Assembly (NCBI RefSeq): GCF_029094505.1
Contig: NZ_CP119108.1
Span: forward strand, 2,108,001-2,172,000
DNA: 64,000 nucleotides
Direction of reading: 5' to 3'
From: Microbacterium horticulturae
Lineage (GTDB): Bacteria > Actinomycetota > Actinomycetes > Actinomycetales > Microbacteriaceae
In this document: positions 36,351-45,658 of the stretch, piece after piece
How the letters are laid out: each line of letters starts with the position of its first letter
How positions within the stretch are numbered: position 1 is the first letter of the stretch
The notes under the pieces: model-generated
The model's input: only the letters and a program-made list of their open reading frames with translations
Databases searched by the model: none
Told to the model about the DNA's origin: nothing
Translations under genes and position numbers: made by a program

Positions 36351-37138
36351 GGAGTCTCCCGGTCATCCTCCGGCGGTGTCGGCTCCCCCGGCTCACGGCG
36401 CGCGAGGGTCAGCAGCGCGCCGCGTTCCACTTTAGTCAACTCCCGGGTCGCCCCGACCGGGAGAGTTCCCAGGTGGAGCGGGCCGAACCGGCGGCGCACG
36501 AGTTCGTCGACGGGATGCCCCACGGCAGCCATCATGCGCCGGACGATGCGGTTGCGCCCGGAGTGCAGCGTGAGCTCGACCAAGCTCGTGCCGCCGGAGC
36601 GGTCGAGGAGCCGCGCGCGATCGGCGGCGATCGGCCCGTCGTCGAGCTCGATGCCGCGCGTGAGCGTGGCGATCGTCTGCGGTGTGACCGTACCGCGCAC
36701 TTTGGCGATGTACAGCTTGGTGACGCCGAAGGACGGGTGGGCCAGCACGTGCGCCAGCTCGCCGTCGTTCGTCAGCACGAGAAGGCCGCTGGTCTCGGCA
36801 TCCAACCGCCCCACGTTGTACAGCCGCTCGGCCCACTCCCTCGTGAACCGGCGCAGGTCAGGTCGCCCCCGGTCGTCGTGCATCGAGCTGACGACTCCGG
36901 TGGGCTTGTTGAGCATGACGTAGCGCTTGGTCTGGTCGAACTGCACCGCCGTGCCGTCGACGTCGACGAGGTCGTGCTCGGGATCGATGCGACTGCCGAG
37001 TTCGGTGACCACGGTGCCGTTGACCCGCACCCGCCCGTCGACGATGAGCTGCTCGCTGACGCGGCGCGAAGCCACGCCGGCGTTCGCGAGAGCCTTCTGC
37101 AGGCGCACGCCCTCTGCGCTCTGGCCACCGTCACTCAT
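36347..37138 (-). CDS. rluB: Large-subunit rRNA pseudouridine synthase, RluB type
   Basis: Converts uridine to pseudouridine in 23S rRNA. An S4 domain (VRLQKALANAGVASRRVSEQLI) is followed by the RsuA/RluB catalytic core with aspartate in NVGRLDAETSGLLVLTND and the HSGRNRIVRRMMAAVGHPV segment. 263 residues. It lies between scpB and tyrA, overlapping both by 4 bp, as in M. tuberculosis Rv1711 after Rv1710. Confidence 0.94.
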   Translation of the reverse strand: MSDGGQSAEGVRLQKALANAGVASRRVSEQLIVDGRVRVNGTVVTELGSRIDPEHDLVDVDGTAVQFDQTKRYVMLNKPTGVVSSMHDDRGRPDLRRFTREWAERLYNVGRLDAETSGLLVLTNDGELAHVLAHPSFGVTKLYIAKVRGTVTPQTIATLTRGIELDDGPIAADRARLLDRSGGTSLVELTLHSGRNRIVRRMMAAVGHPVDELVRRRFGPLHLGTLPVGATRELTKVERGALLTLARREPGEPTPPEDDRETP

Positions 37139-37716
37139 CGCACACCCCCTTCGTCGAGTCCGTCCGCGCCGACCGCGTCGACGTCGTCGAGCAGCGGCGA
37201 GATCGGCGGCAGTTCGTCGATCGAATTGATGCCGAGGTTCACGAGCAGCGCGTCGGTGGTGCCGTACAGGATCGCGCCGGTCTCGGCGTCGTGGCCGACC
37301 TCGGTCACGAGGCCCCGGCCCAGCAGCGTCCGGACGACGGAGTCGACGTTCACGGCGCGGACGGCCGCCACCTGCCCCCGCGAGACCGGCTGCTTGTACG
37401 CGATGACCGCAAGGGTCTCGAGCGCGGCCTGAGAGAGCCGGGAGGGCGCCTGCGTGTTCACGAACTCGCCGACGAGATCGTCGTAGTCCTCGCGCACGTA
37501 GAGCCGCCAGCCGCCGCCCACCTCGCGCAGCTCGAAGCCGCGGCGCGGGCCGCCGGTCTCGCCGTCGAAGTCGGCAACCAGGCCCTCGATGGCCTGACGT
37601 ACGGCGGGTACGGGCTCGCCCACCGCGGTGGCGAGGGCGACAAGACTCTGCGGCTCCTCCACGATCAGCAGGATCGCCTCGAGCTTGCGCGCGACGGCGT
37701 GGACGTCATCGGTCAT
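37135..37716 (-). CDS. scpB: Segregation and condensation protein B
   Basis: 193-residue double winged-helix protein that dimerises and bridges ScpA in the SMC complex. SQAALETLAVIAYKQPVSRGQV and VRTLLGRGLVTEVG are the conserved core. A Glu/Asp-rich C-terminal tail follows. Start overlaps scpA by 11 bp; the stop overlaps rluB in ATGA. Confidence 0.95.
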   Translation of the reverse strand: MTDDVHAVARKLEAILLIVEEPQSLVALATAVGEPVPAVRQAIEGLVADFDGETGGPRRGFELREVGGGWRLYVREDYDDLVGEFVNTQAPSRLSQAALETLAVIAYKQPVSRGQVAAVRAVNVDSVVRTLLGRGLVTEVGHDAETGAILYGTTDALLVNLGINSIDELPPISPLLDDVDAVGADGLDEGGVR

Positions 37717-38521
37717 AGTCGGCTCCCAGTGCGGCGAGGTTCTCCTCGGACCAGCGCTCGGCGGTCCAGGTCAGGGTGAGGTCTCCGAGCGGCTCAAGCT
37801 GCTCGAAGGAGAGGGCGGCGTGCCGGTAGAGCTCGAGCACCGACAGGAAGCGGGCGATCACGACGCCGCGCTGCGTGACCCCGGTCACGAGGTCGCGGAA
37901 TGTCAGGCTCCCCGCCGAGCGCAGCATCGTCACCACGACGGCCGCCTGCTCGCGGATGCTCACCAGCGGCGCGTGCAGGTGGTCGAGTCCGACCGTGGGG
38001 ATCTCCTTCGGCGCGAACGCGAGCAGCGCGAGCGCTGCGAAGTCGTCGGGCGAGAGCGTCCAGACCAGTTCGGGTGCGGCATTGCGGTACTTCTCGTCCA
38101 GGCGGACGGCACGCGCATGGCGACGGTCCTCACGTACCAGGCAGCGCGAGAACCACGCCGAGACCTCCTTGAACGCGCGGTACTGCAGCAGCCGCGCGAA
38201 CAGGAGATCCCGCGCCTCCAGCAAAGCGACCGACTCAGCGTCGACGAACTCGCCCTGCGGCAGGAGTCCGGCGACCTTCATGTCGAGCAGGGTCGCCGCC
38301 ACCACGAGGAACTCGGATGCCTCGTCCAGCTCGTCTTCGGCCTGCAGCTCGCGCAGGTAGGCGATGAACTCTCCCGTCACCTTCGAGAGCGAGATCTCGG
38401 TGATGTCGAGCTCGCGGGTTCCCAGCAGGTGCAGAAGCAGGTCGAACGGCCCGTCGAAGCCCCCGACCGAGACGCGAAAGCTCTCAGGCGACAGCGCGCC
38501 GTTCTCAGGCGACGGCGCCAC
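37706..38521 (-). CDS. scpA: Segregation and condensation protein A (kleisin)
   Basis: Kleisin subunit of SMC-ScpAB. FDGPFDLLLHLLGTRELDITEISLS is the N-terminal kleisin motif; the C-terminal winged helix (SLTFRDLVTGVTQRGVVIARFLSVLEL) binds the SMC head. The GTG at 38521 lies 16 bp inside parA and gives 271 residues. A 21-bp imperfect tandem duplication around 38482-38520 spans the parA stop and encodes the repeated SPENGALSPES stretch, so the N-terminus is variable. Confidence 0.92.
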   Translation of the reverse strand: MAPSPENGALSPESFRVSVGGFDGPFDLLLHLLGTRELDITEISLSKVTGEFIAYLRELQAEDELDEASEFLVVAATLLDMKVAGLLPQGEFVDAESVALLEARDLLFARLLQYRAFKEVSAWFSRCLVREDRRHARAVRLDEKYRNAAPELVWTLSPDDFAALALLAFAPKEIPTVGLDHLHAPLVSIREQAAVVVTMLRSAGSLTFRDLVTGVTQRGVVIARFLSVLELYRHAALSFEQLEPLGDLTLTWTAERWSEENLAALGADYDR

Positions 38522-39395
38522 GCGCGACCAGCTCCCGCGCAAGCCGCAGGTAGGCCTGTGCGGCCGCATGCTCAGGGGCGAACTCGGTGATCGGCACCCC
38601 CGACACCGATGCGTCGGGGAACTTGACCGTGCGCCCGATGACCGTCTCCAGCACGTCGTCGCCGAATGCCTCGACCACGCGCTCGAGCACCTCGCGCGAG
38701 TGCAGGGTGCGCGGGTCGTACATGGTCGCCAGCACGCCGTCGAGCGTGATCGCGGGATTCAACCGGTCGCGCACCTTGTCGATCGTCTCGATGAGCAGCG
38801 CGACGCCGCGCAGCGCGAAGAACTCGCACTCCAGCGGGATCACGACGCCGTGGCTCGCCGTCAGCGCGTTGACCGTCAGCAGGCCGAGGGAAGGCTGGCA
38901 GTCGATCAGGATGACGTCGTACTCGTTCGAGACCCCTCGCAGCGCACGGGCCAGCGTCATCTCGCGGGCGACCTCGTTGACGAGGTGCACTTCGGCGGCC
39001 GACAGATCGATGTTGGCCGGGACGACGTCGAGGTTCTCGATGGCGGTGTGCACGACGACCTCGTGCGGATCGCGCTTGGCGTCCAGCAGCAGGTCGTAGA
39101 TCGTCGGGATCTCGTGGGTCGCGATGCCCAGCCCCGCCGACAGCGCACCCTGCGGGTCGAAGTCGACGGCGAGCACCTTGCGCCCGTAACCGGCCAGCGC
39201 CGCCGCCAGGTTGATCGTGGTCGTCGTCTTTCCGACGCCGCCCTTCTGGTTGCACAGCGCGATGATGCGCGCCGGGCCGTGTCCCGCGAGGGGCGCGGGG
39301 GTCGGGAAGCCGTGGTAGGGGCGCCCCGTCGGACCGATCGGCGTGTCGCCTGCGGCCTTCGACTTCTGCGTCTTGCTCGCCGTGCTGCCCGCCAC
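38505..39395 (-). CDS. ParA-family ATPase of the scpAB-xerD cluster
   Basis: Deviant Walker A ATPase (QKGGVGKTTTTINLAAAL), with VDFDPQGALSAGLG and LIDCQPSLGLLTVNAL, the Soj/ParA signature. No parB and no parS-like cluster are visible here, so it is probably the orphan ParA found next to scpAB and xerD (Rv1708), not the chromosome partition pair. I start at GTG 39395 because TAGAAT (39428-39433) and AGGAG match it; an ATG at 39443 would lie upstream of that promoter. 296 residues. Confidence 0.92.
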   Translation of the reverse strand: MAGSTASKTQKSKAAGDTPIGPTGRPYHGFPTPAPLAGHGPARIIALCNQKGGVGKTTTTINLAAALAGYGRKVLAVDFDPQGALSAGLGIATHEIPTIYDLLLDAKRDPHEVVVHTAIENLDVVPANIDLSAAEVHLVNEVAREMTLARALRGVSNEYDVILIDCQPSLGLLTVNALTASHGVVIPLECEFFALRGVALLIETIDKVRDRLNPAITLDGVLATMYDPRTLHSREVLERVVEAFGDDVLETVIGRTVKFPDASVSGVPITEFAPEHAAAQAYLRLARELVARGAVA

Positions 39396-39427
39396 CGTAC
39401 TCCTGACCTTGTCGTGCCTTCCGGTCG

Positions 39428-39433
39428 ATTCTA
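39428..39433 (-). promoter_or_regulatory. -10 box of parA/scpAB
   Basis: TAGAAT on the minus strand would start RNA near 39421, leaving a leader of about 25 nt that contains AGGAG ahead of the parA GTG. It makes the parA-scpA-scpB-rluB-tyrA-cmk-der series a transcription unit independent of xerD. Confidence 0.5.
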
Positions 39434-39501
39434 GCGATGACATCGCCTCGCGCGCGGCCGGACGGCGCGGGATGTCGCCGGATCAGAGCGATTTTCGCGC
39501 G

Positions 39502-40404
39502 TCACCGTGCGCGCGGATGCGATGTCGCGTAGACGTCGCGGAGCGCGTCGGCACTCACATGAGTGTAGATCTGGGTCGTCGCGACCGAAGCGTGTCCGAG
39601 CAGCTCCTGCACGACGCGCACGTCGGCGCCGCCCTGCAGCAGGTGGGTCGCGAAAGAATGGCGCAGTGTGTGCGGCGAGACGTGTGCGCTCAGCTGTGCG
39701 CGCTCGGCTGCCGACTGGATCACCAGCCACACGCTCTGCCGTGACAGCGGAGCCCCGCGTGCCCCGAGGAACAGCCGTGGCGTCGCACGGCCCCGCCGCG
39801 AGAGCTCGGGGCGCACGCGTGTCAGATACGCGTCGACGGCTTCACGCGCATACTGCCCGATCGGCACGATGCGCTCCTTCGAGCCCTTGCCGCGCACGCG
39901 CAGCACATCGCCGTGCGCGAGGTCGTCCACATCGAGCTGCACGATCTCCGACACACGGGCTCCGGTGGCGTACAGCAGCTCGAGCAGCGCCCGGTCGCGG
40001 ATGCCGAGGGGCTCGGCCGGGTCGGGCGCTTCCAGCAGTCGCTCGACCTGGTCGATCGTCAGCGCCTTCGGCAGCCGTTGCGGAAGCTTCGGCGGCCGCA
40101 GCCGTCCCGTCGGGTCGTCCGGCTCGATCTCCTCCCGTTGCAGGAAGCGGTGCAGACCGCGCACCGAGGACTGCAGACGGGCGAGGCTGGATGCCGCGGG
40201 CCGGGGCTCGACCCCTGAGCGCTGCGCGACGAACTCGGCGACCAGCGCCGCCGTCACCTGCGCGCTGTCGGTCACGTCGCGCTGCGACATCCACTCGACG
40301 TAGCCGCCCAGGTCGCGTCGATAGGCGGCCACGGTGTGCTCGCTCAGGCCGCGCTCGACCGTGACGTGGCGCAGGAAGGCGTCCACCGCCCGGTCGAGCT
40401 CCAT
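39502..40404 (-). CDS. xerD: Tyrosine recombinase XerD
   Basis: Resolves chromosome dimers at dif together with XerC and FtsK. The catalytic set is present: arginine in ATGARVSEIVQL, the box HTLRHSFATHLLQGGAD, the histidine in LLGHASVATTQIYTH and tyrosine in the same segment. An N-terminal SAM-like domain covers residues 1-95. Length is 300 residues with the chosen ATG. It lies 4 bp after the NUDIX gene and is a housekeeping recombinase, not a mobile-element integrase. Confidence 0.95.
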   Translation of the reverse strand: MELDRAVDAFLRHVTVERGLSEHTVAAYRRDLGGYVEWMSQRDVTDSAQVTAALVAEFVAQRSGVEPRPAASSLARLQSSVRGLHRFLQREEIEPDDPTGRLRPPKLPQRLPKALTIDQVERLLEAPDPAEPLGIRDRALLELLYATGARVSEIVQLDVDDLAHGDVLRVRGKGSKERIVPIGQYAREAVDAYLTRVRPELSRRGRATPRLFLGARGAPLSRQSVWLVIQSAAERAQLSAHVSPHTLRHSFATHLLQGGADVRVVQELLGHASVATTQIYTHVSADALRDVYATSHPRAR

Positions 40405-40408
40405 GGGC

Positions 40409-41053
40409 TCAGCCTTCGCCGGTACCCGCGCCGACGGGCCGTGTGCGGCGCGGCCACGGCGTGTCGCCGGAGACCAGGGTGCTCCAGTCCGCCGCACGAG
40501 AGGCGTGCGCGGCCAGCGCTCCGATCACGAGCGACGGGTTCTGCACGCGGCGCGCGAGCACGGCGGCCAGCACATCGTCGAGCGGCTCCCAGCGCAGCTC
40601 GATGTCGGCCTCTTCGGCCTCGCGGTCGAACGACTCGTCGGCCGGTGCGAGATCGCGTGCCAGATAGATGCGGATCGCCTCATCGCTGCCGCCCGGACTC
40701 GTGAAGAACTCGGCCAGCACGTCCCAGCGCGCAGCGGTCAGGTCGGTCTCCTCCGCGAGCTCGCGCTGCGCGGCGGTCAGGGCGTCCTCCTGCGCGACGT
40801 CGAGCAGGCCGGCGGGAATCTCCCACTCGCGAGTGCGCACGGGGTGCCGGTACTGCTTGATCAGCAGCATCCGGTCATCCTCGTCCAGGGCGAGCACGGC
40901 AACGGCGCCAGTGTGGTCCATGTACTCGCGCACGATGGTCTCGCCGTTGTACGAGACCTCGTCACGGCGAATGTTCCATACCCGGCCTTCGTAGACGGTG
41001 TCGCTGCGGGTGACCTCTGCGTGGGCGGGTTCGTCGTGCAGCGGCTCAGTCAT
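40409..41053 (-). CDS. NUDIX hydrolase, ADP-ribose pyrophosphatase-like
   Basis: 214 residues. The NUDIX box [24 protein letters not shown] follows [38 protein letters not shown], the substrate region of ADP-ribose pyrophosphatases (M. tuberculosis Rv1700 position, after pyrG). It clears ADP-ribose from NAD turnover. It overlaps pyrG by 8 bp. Confidence 0.92.
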   Translation of the reverse strand: MTEPLHDEPAHAEVTRSDTVYEGRVWNIRRDEVSYNGETIVREYMDHTGAVAVLALDEDDRMLLIKQYRHPVRTREWEIPAGLLDVAQEDALTAAQRELAEETDLTAARWDVLAEFFTSPGGSDEAIRIYLARDLAPADESFDREAEEADIELRWEPLDDVLAAVLARRVQNPSLVIGALAAHASRAADWSTLVSGDTPWPRRTRPVGAGTGEG

Positions 41054-42773
41054 CGTCGCCCTCGTCGTCGAACAGCTCGCTTGCGCGATGCCGGCCCAGC
41101 GCCGCCTCGACGAGTCCTCGGAACAGTGGGTGCGCGCTCGTCGGGCGCGAGCGCAGCTCGGGATGGGCCTGGGTCGCGATGTAGTACGGGTGCACGTCGC
41201 GCGGCAGCTCCACGTATTCGACGAGGTTGCGGTCGGGCGACAGGCCCGAGAACACCAGCCCCGCATCGCTGAGGCGGTCGCGGTACGCGTTGTTGACCTC
41301 GTAGCGGTGCCGGTGGCGCTCCTCGACCCGGTTGGCCCCGTACACCTCGGCGGCCAGCGACCCCTCGGCGAGGTCTGCCGGGTACAGGCCGAGGCGCATC
41401 GTGCCGCCCAGCTCGCCGGCGGCGAGGATGTCGACCTGCTCGGCCATCGTCGCGATCACCGCGTCGGCCGTGTCGGGGTCGAACTCGCTCGACGAGGCGC
41501 CCGCGATGCCGGCGACGTTGCGTGCGTACTCGATCACCATGCACTGCAGGCCGAGGCACAGGCCCAGCGTCGGAATGCCCTGCTCGCGGGCGAAGCGCAG
41601 CGCGCCGAGCTTGCCCTCGATGCCGCGGATGCCGAATCCGCCGGGCACGACGATGCCGTCCAGGTGCGCGAGCGACTTCTGCGCGCCCTCCGGGGTCTCG
41701 CACTCATCGGACGGGATCCACTCGATGCGGACCTTCGTCTCCTGTGCGAAGCCGCCGGCCTTGACCGCTTCGGTGACCGAGAGGTAGGCGTCGGGCAGGT
41801 CGATGTACTTGCCGACCAGACCGATCGTCACCTCGTGCCGCGGGTTGTGCACGGCGTCGAGGACCTTCTGCCAGCGCGTCCAGTCGACCTCTCCGGCCTT
41901 GCTCGCCAGGCCCAACCGGTGCGCGATGTAGACATCGAGCCCCTGGTCGTTCAGAGTCGACGGGATGTCGTAGATGCTCGGCAGGTCGACGGTGTTGACG
42001 ACGCCTTCGATGTCGACGTCGCACATCAGCGCGATCTTCTTGCGGTTGCCGTCGCTGACCGGCCGGTCGCTGCGCAGCACCAGGGCGTCCGGCTGCACCC
42101 CCAGCTGACGCAGGGCTGCGACCGAGTGCTGGGTGGGCTTGGTCTTCTGCTCGCCCGAGGCCCCCATGTAGGGCAGCAGCGACACGTGCACGAAGAAGAC
42201 GCTGTCGCGGCCGAGCTCGTGGCGCAGCTGGCGCGCGGCCTCGATGAACGGCGTGGACTCGATGTCGCCGATCGTGCCGCCCACCTCGGTGATGATGACG
42301 TCGGGCTTGGGATCGGCGTCCGCCTGCAGGCGCATGCGCCGCTTGATCTCGTCGGTGATGTGCGGAATGACCTGCACCGTGTCGCCGAGGTACTCGCCGG
42401 CGCGCTCGCGTGCGATCACAGTGGAGTAGATCTGGCCGGTGGTCACGTTGGCGGCTTGGCTCAGGTCGACGTCGAGGAAGCGCTCGTAGTGGCCGATGTC
42501 GAGGTCGGTCTCGGCTCCGTCGTCCGTAACGAAGACCTCGCCGTGCTGGAACGGATTCATCGTGCCGGGGTCGACGTTCAGATACGGGTCGAGCTTCTGC
42601 ATGACCACGTGTAGCCCGCGCGCGGTGAGCAGATTGCCCAGACTCGCCGCCGTCAGACCCTTCCCCAAAGAGGAGACGACACCGCCGGTCACGAAGATGT
42701 GTTTGGTGGTGTCGTCGTCTGTCGCCGTGGTGTCGACGAGAGGTCCGGAATCGTCTGAGTCTGAACTGTGCAT
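41046..42773 (-). CDS. pyrG: CTP synthase
   Basis: Aminates UTP to CTP with glutamine or ammonia. The synthetase domain begins [22 protein letters not shown]; the C-terminal glutaminase has [11 protein letters not shown] and the nucleophile cysteine in [12 protein letters not shown], plus [15 protein letters not shown]. About 575 residues. The likely start is ATG 42773, or the adjacent GTG at 42776 if RNA begins 8 nt after TAGGAT (42785-42790). Promoter abuts the stop of the DUF2207 gene. Confidence 0.96.
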   Translation of the reverse strand: MHSSDSDDSGPLVDTTATDDDTTKHIFVTGGVVSSLGKGLTAASLGNLLTARGLHVVMQKLDPYLNVDPGTMNPFQHGEVFVTDDGAETDLDIGHYERFLDVDLSQAANVTTGQIYSTVIARERAGEYLGDTVQVIPHITDEIKRRMRLQADADPKPDVIITEVGGTIGDIESTPFIEAARQLRHELGRDSVFFVHVSLLPYMGASGEQKTKPTQHSVAALRQLGVQPDALVLRSDRPVSDGNRKKIALMCDVDIEGVVNTVDLPSIYDIPSTLNDQGLDVYIAHRLGLASKAGEVDWTRWQKVLDAVHNPRHEVTIGLVGKYIDLPDAYLSVTEAVKAGGFAQETKVRIEWIPSDECETPEGAQKSLAHLDGIVVPGGFGIRGIEGKLGALRFAREQGIPTLGLCLGLQCMVIEYARNVAGIAGASSSEFDPDTADAVIATMAEQVDILAAGELGGTMRLGLYPADLAEGSLAAEVYGANRVEERHRHRYEVNNAYRDRLSDAGLVFSGLSPDRNLVEYVELPRDVHPYYIATQAHPELRSRPTSAHPLFRGLVEAALGRHRASELFDDEGDDD

Positions 42774-42784
42774 CACGGGCTTCG

Positions 42785-42790
42785 ATCCTA
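42785..42790 (-). promoter_or_regulatory. -10 box of pyrG
   Basis: TAGGAT on the minus strand lies directly past the DUF2207 stop codon and 8 nt before the GTG/ATG pair at which pyrG begins, indicating leaderless or near-leaderless transcription. Confidence 0.5.
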
Positions 42791-45658
42791 TCAGTGCGAG
42801 CCTGAGCGGGAGGTGCGCGTCGGCGTCCGGCGATGCCGTGTCGCGACGAACATCCACACGGTCGCCACCACCGCAAGCGCCGCGCTGCCCATGATCGGCA
42901 CGAATTCCGGCTCATCGCCCACCAGATCGCGCGTCGCCCAAAAGGTCAGGATCCATGCCGCTGCGGCGAACCACGGCGTCACCCATCGCGTCACATCGCG
43001 CATGCCACCGACTATCGGTCGCCGTCCGCGGACGATGCCGATCAGGGCCGCGCCGATGGCGATGACCGCGCACAGCACCGGCAGAACGATCGGCAGGGCG
43101 CGCATGGCGGCATCCGCGATGAAGGCTGCGCGTGAGCCCGCCGCGTACGTCCCCTCGGGGAACTCCAGTTGCGCGCCGAGATAGTCGTCGTCCGACCAGA
43201 AGACGACGTCGTCCGCGGTCAGCTCAGGCCAGTGACCGTCTGCGTCGGGCGCGAACCACTCCGCGTACTGGACTCCCGCCGCCGACCGCGCCGGCGCCCC
43301 GAAATCACGCACACCCAGGTCGGGCCACGCCCCGCCGCCGAGCCAGCCGCGACCGTGCGCCGCGGCATCCAGCACCTCGTCGGAGAGCGTCAGCGAGACC
43401 GATACCGACTCGACGTCGTGGTCGACGCCCGCCCAGCCGAAGCGCCACCCCGGGCTCAGCGCCGTCCAGCGCAGCCGCTGCCGCCATCCGCCATCCGCCC
43501 AGACCTCTGCGACGGGGTCGTCGAGCGTGTAGCGGATCGTCACATCGTGGTCGCCCGGCCACTCATCCGGCAACCGGGTGCGCAGCAGCGCTTGCCCGTC
43601 GAGACGGCTCTGAGTGAACGGGACCGCAGATCCGTCGACGGCGACCGAGGTCACCGTCAGCCCCGCGTGGTGTCCGTTGACGGTGTCGTGCCAGATGCGC
43701 ACGACCTGCGGCACGTTGCGGAACCCCTCCTCGACCGCTCCGCTCAGGTGCTCGGTGACCTGCAGTCGCGGAGTGCCGCCGGGTGCACCGGTCAGTGTGG
43801 CGTGGGCAGAGAACGTGCTCACGAAGAATCCGTACGCACCGGGCACCACGTCGCTGTCATACGCCGCGTCGTCCGAGTGGTACTGGGTGCTCGCGGGCAC
43901 CCAGGAGACGACGGCGATGGCAGCCGGAACCGCGAGGACGGCGGCGAACCGCACCGCCAGCCGCTTGGCGGAGAGGAAAGCCGGGTCCGCGGCGACATCG
44001 GCGTTCAGGCCCTCCTGGGCGATGAGCGCGCGGACCAGGCGGCCGGCGCGACGCGGCGACGCGAACATCACCACGTACGGCAGGAGCGGGTCCTTCAGGC
44101 TGATGCGCTCGTGGGCGAGTGTCCGGTCGGCATACAGTCGCAGCCCCAGGAGCTGCTCTTTGACGAGCGTCCCTTTTCGCGTGAGCGGACGCGCGGTGAG
44201 GGCGATGACGATGATGGTACCGGCCACGAGCACGGAGACGGCCATGACAGCCACCGGCCACCAATACCGTGTGAGCGGCACCTGATACGACAGCTGTCGT
44301 ACCAGGCCTGCCTGCAGAACAGCCCATGCGAGCGCCGCGCCGAGGAACGACTCGCGCACAAAGCCGCGCGGCACACGCCGCAGCCCCCGCCGGAACACGT
44401 CCTTCCACGCCGATCCGCGCAGATACCGGGTCCATGCGATCATCAGGTTGCCCGGCCTGCCGGCCTGCCGGGCGGCGCGCACCAACGCGCGTTTCGCCGC
44501 CGCGTCACCGCCGCGACGATACTCGTCCAAGGCGTCGACCAGCGGCGTGCTCAGCACCGACCGCCAGATCCGCGCCGCGACAGCCGGCTTCACGGCATCG
44601 GGCGGCTCCTCGCGGTAGACATACCAGGCTCGTCCGCGGGCGTCCGACCACGCGACGGCGCGGGCCGCGAGCGCGAACAGCAGCGTCGCCGCGAGCAGAA
44701 GCAGCGGCACGAAGGGGCCGATCGCCTGCACCCAGAAGAAGAACGACGGCGCCGGCAGGGCGAACGTGCCGGGTTCGAAGGCGAAGCGGAACCAGAAGGT
44801 GGCATACGGCGGAAGGCTCTGGTCGTTCGTCAGGGTGTACGTCACCGTGTCGCCGGTGGTGCTCTCCGGGTCCAGCTGCGCCGAGTCGGCCGCCAGCAAC
44901 CACGACAGTCCGCCCCGCGGCTCCCGCGAGTACGCGTCGGCGAGCGTCCGCGGGACCGTGATGTGCATCTCGGTTTCTGCGACGCCGTGCCCGAACGACG
45001 GTCCGTACGCGTTCCACTCCCACAGCTGCTCGTCGCGCCCCGTCGAGTTGTCCTGGGCGGCGTAGGCCATGTCGTGCAGCGTGTAGCGCAGCACGACGTC
45101 GTGATCTCCACGAAGGCCCGTTCTGTGGGGAATACCGTAGGCCACCCCGTCAGCGGTCGTGCGGGTGTGCACGTGGACGGGAGACCCGTCGAGCGTCGCT
45201 TCGGTGAGCGTGGGGTGCAGGTCGTGCGACTCGTACTGCGTCGGGATCACGCGCTCAATGGTCTCGTCGCGCACGTCGTCGGCGAAGAACGCGGTGATGT
45301 GCTCCGTCACGTCGACCTGCAGGCGACCGTCGTCGCCACGGTGCAGCACGTAGTCGGCCTGGAACGACCGGGCGATCCACGTACCGGTGACGTCCTCGGC
45401 AGATGCGGTGATGTCGTCGAAGCCGATGGGCTTGTTGATCACCGGCCCGAAGATCAGCAGCAGCCCGATGCCGATGATCAGCGCCCAGCCGAACCCGATG
45501 CCCCACCGGAGGTTGACCGACCCATGCGAGCGCACCCAGCGTTCCAGTCGCATGAGCCGCGCAGACAGCCAGCGGTAAAGCGGCGTCGGGCGGCGCTGTG
45601 CGACGGCGATAGCATCGGCGGGCATCGGCTCGTGCCGACGCGGGTCGCTCACATTCAC
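42791..45658 (-). CDS. Large membrane protein with two DUF2207-like modules
   Basis: 955 residues. After an N-terminal helix, an extracellular DUF2207-like beta region (about 70-300) has [23 protein letters not shown]. Two central membrane helix pairs and a cytoplasmic part separate it from a second such region (about 610-850) containing [24 protein letters not shown]. Both contain repeated 'ITVPRTLAD/GDHDVxxRYTL' lines. The end has four more helices. Function unknown; it occupies the place of Rv1697-Rv1698 in M. tuberculosis. GTG start overlaps recN in GTGA. Confidence 0.82.
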   Translation of the reverse strand: MNVSDPRRHEPMPADAIAVAQRRPTPLYRWLSARLMRLERWVRSHGSVNLRWGIGFGWALIIGIGLLLIFGPVINKPIGFDDITASAEDVTGTWIARSFQADYVLHRGDDGRLQVDVTEHITAFFADDVRDETIERVIPTQYESHDLHPTLTEATLDGSPVHVHTRTTADGVAYGIPHRTGLRGDHDVVLRYTLHDMAYAAQDNSTGRDEQLWEWNAYGPSFGHGVAETEMHITVPRTLADAYSREPRGGLSWLLAADSAQLDPESTTGDTVTYTLTNDQSLPPYATFWFRFAFEPGTFALPAPSFFFWVQAIGPFVPLLLLAATLLFALAARAVAWSDARGRAWYVYREEPPDAVKPAVAARIWRSVLSTPLVDALDEYRRGGDAAAKRALVRAARQAGRPGNLMIAWTRYLRGSAWKDVFRRGLRRVPRGFVRESFLGAALAWAVLQAGLVRQLSYQVPLTRYWWPVAVMAVSVLVAGTIIVIALTARPLTRKGTLVKEQLLGLRLYADRTLAHERISLKDPLLPYVVMFASPRRAGRLVRALIAQEGLNADVAADPAFLSAKRLAVRFAAVLAVPAAIAVVSWVPASTQYHSDDAAYDSDVVPGAYGFFVSTFSAHATLTGAPGGTPRLQVTEHLSGAVEEGFRNVPQVVRIWHDTVNGHHAGLTVTSVAVDGSAVPFTQSRLDGQALLRTRLPDEWPGDHDVTIRYTLDDPVAEVWADGGWRQRLRWTALSPGWRFGWAGVDHDVESVSVSLTLSDEVLDAAAHGRGWLGGGAWPDLGVRDFGAPARSAAGVQYAEWFAPDADGHWPELTADDVVFWSDDDYLGAQLEFPEGTYAAGSRAAFIADAAMRALPIVLPVLCAVIAIGAALIGIVRGRRPIVGGMRDVTRWVTPWFAAAAWILTFWATRDLVGDEPEFVPIMGSAALAVVATVWMFVATRHRRTPTRTSRSGSH

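Noticed and set aside
38505..39395. Plasmid-type ParA/ParB partition locus
   Set aside because: No ParB gene or parS cluster lies nearby; the gene matches the scpAB-linked ParA of Actinobacteria.
39502..40404. Integrase of a mobile element
   Set aside because: The recombinase is housekeeping XerD in its conserved place beside scpAB; no attachment sites, phage or transposon genes are seen.
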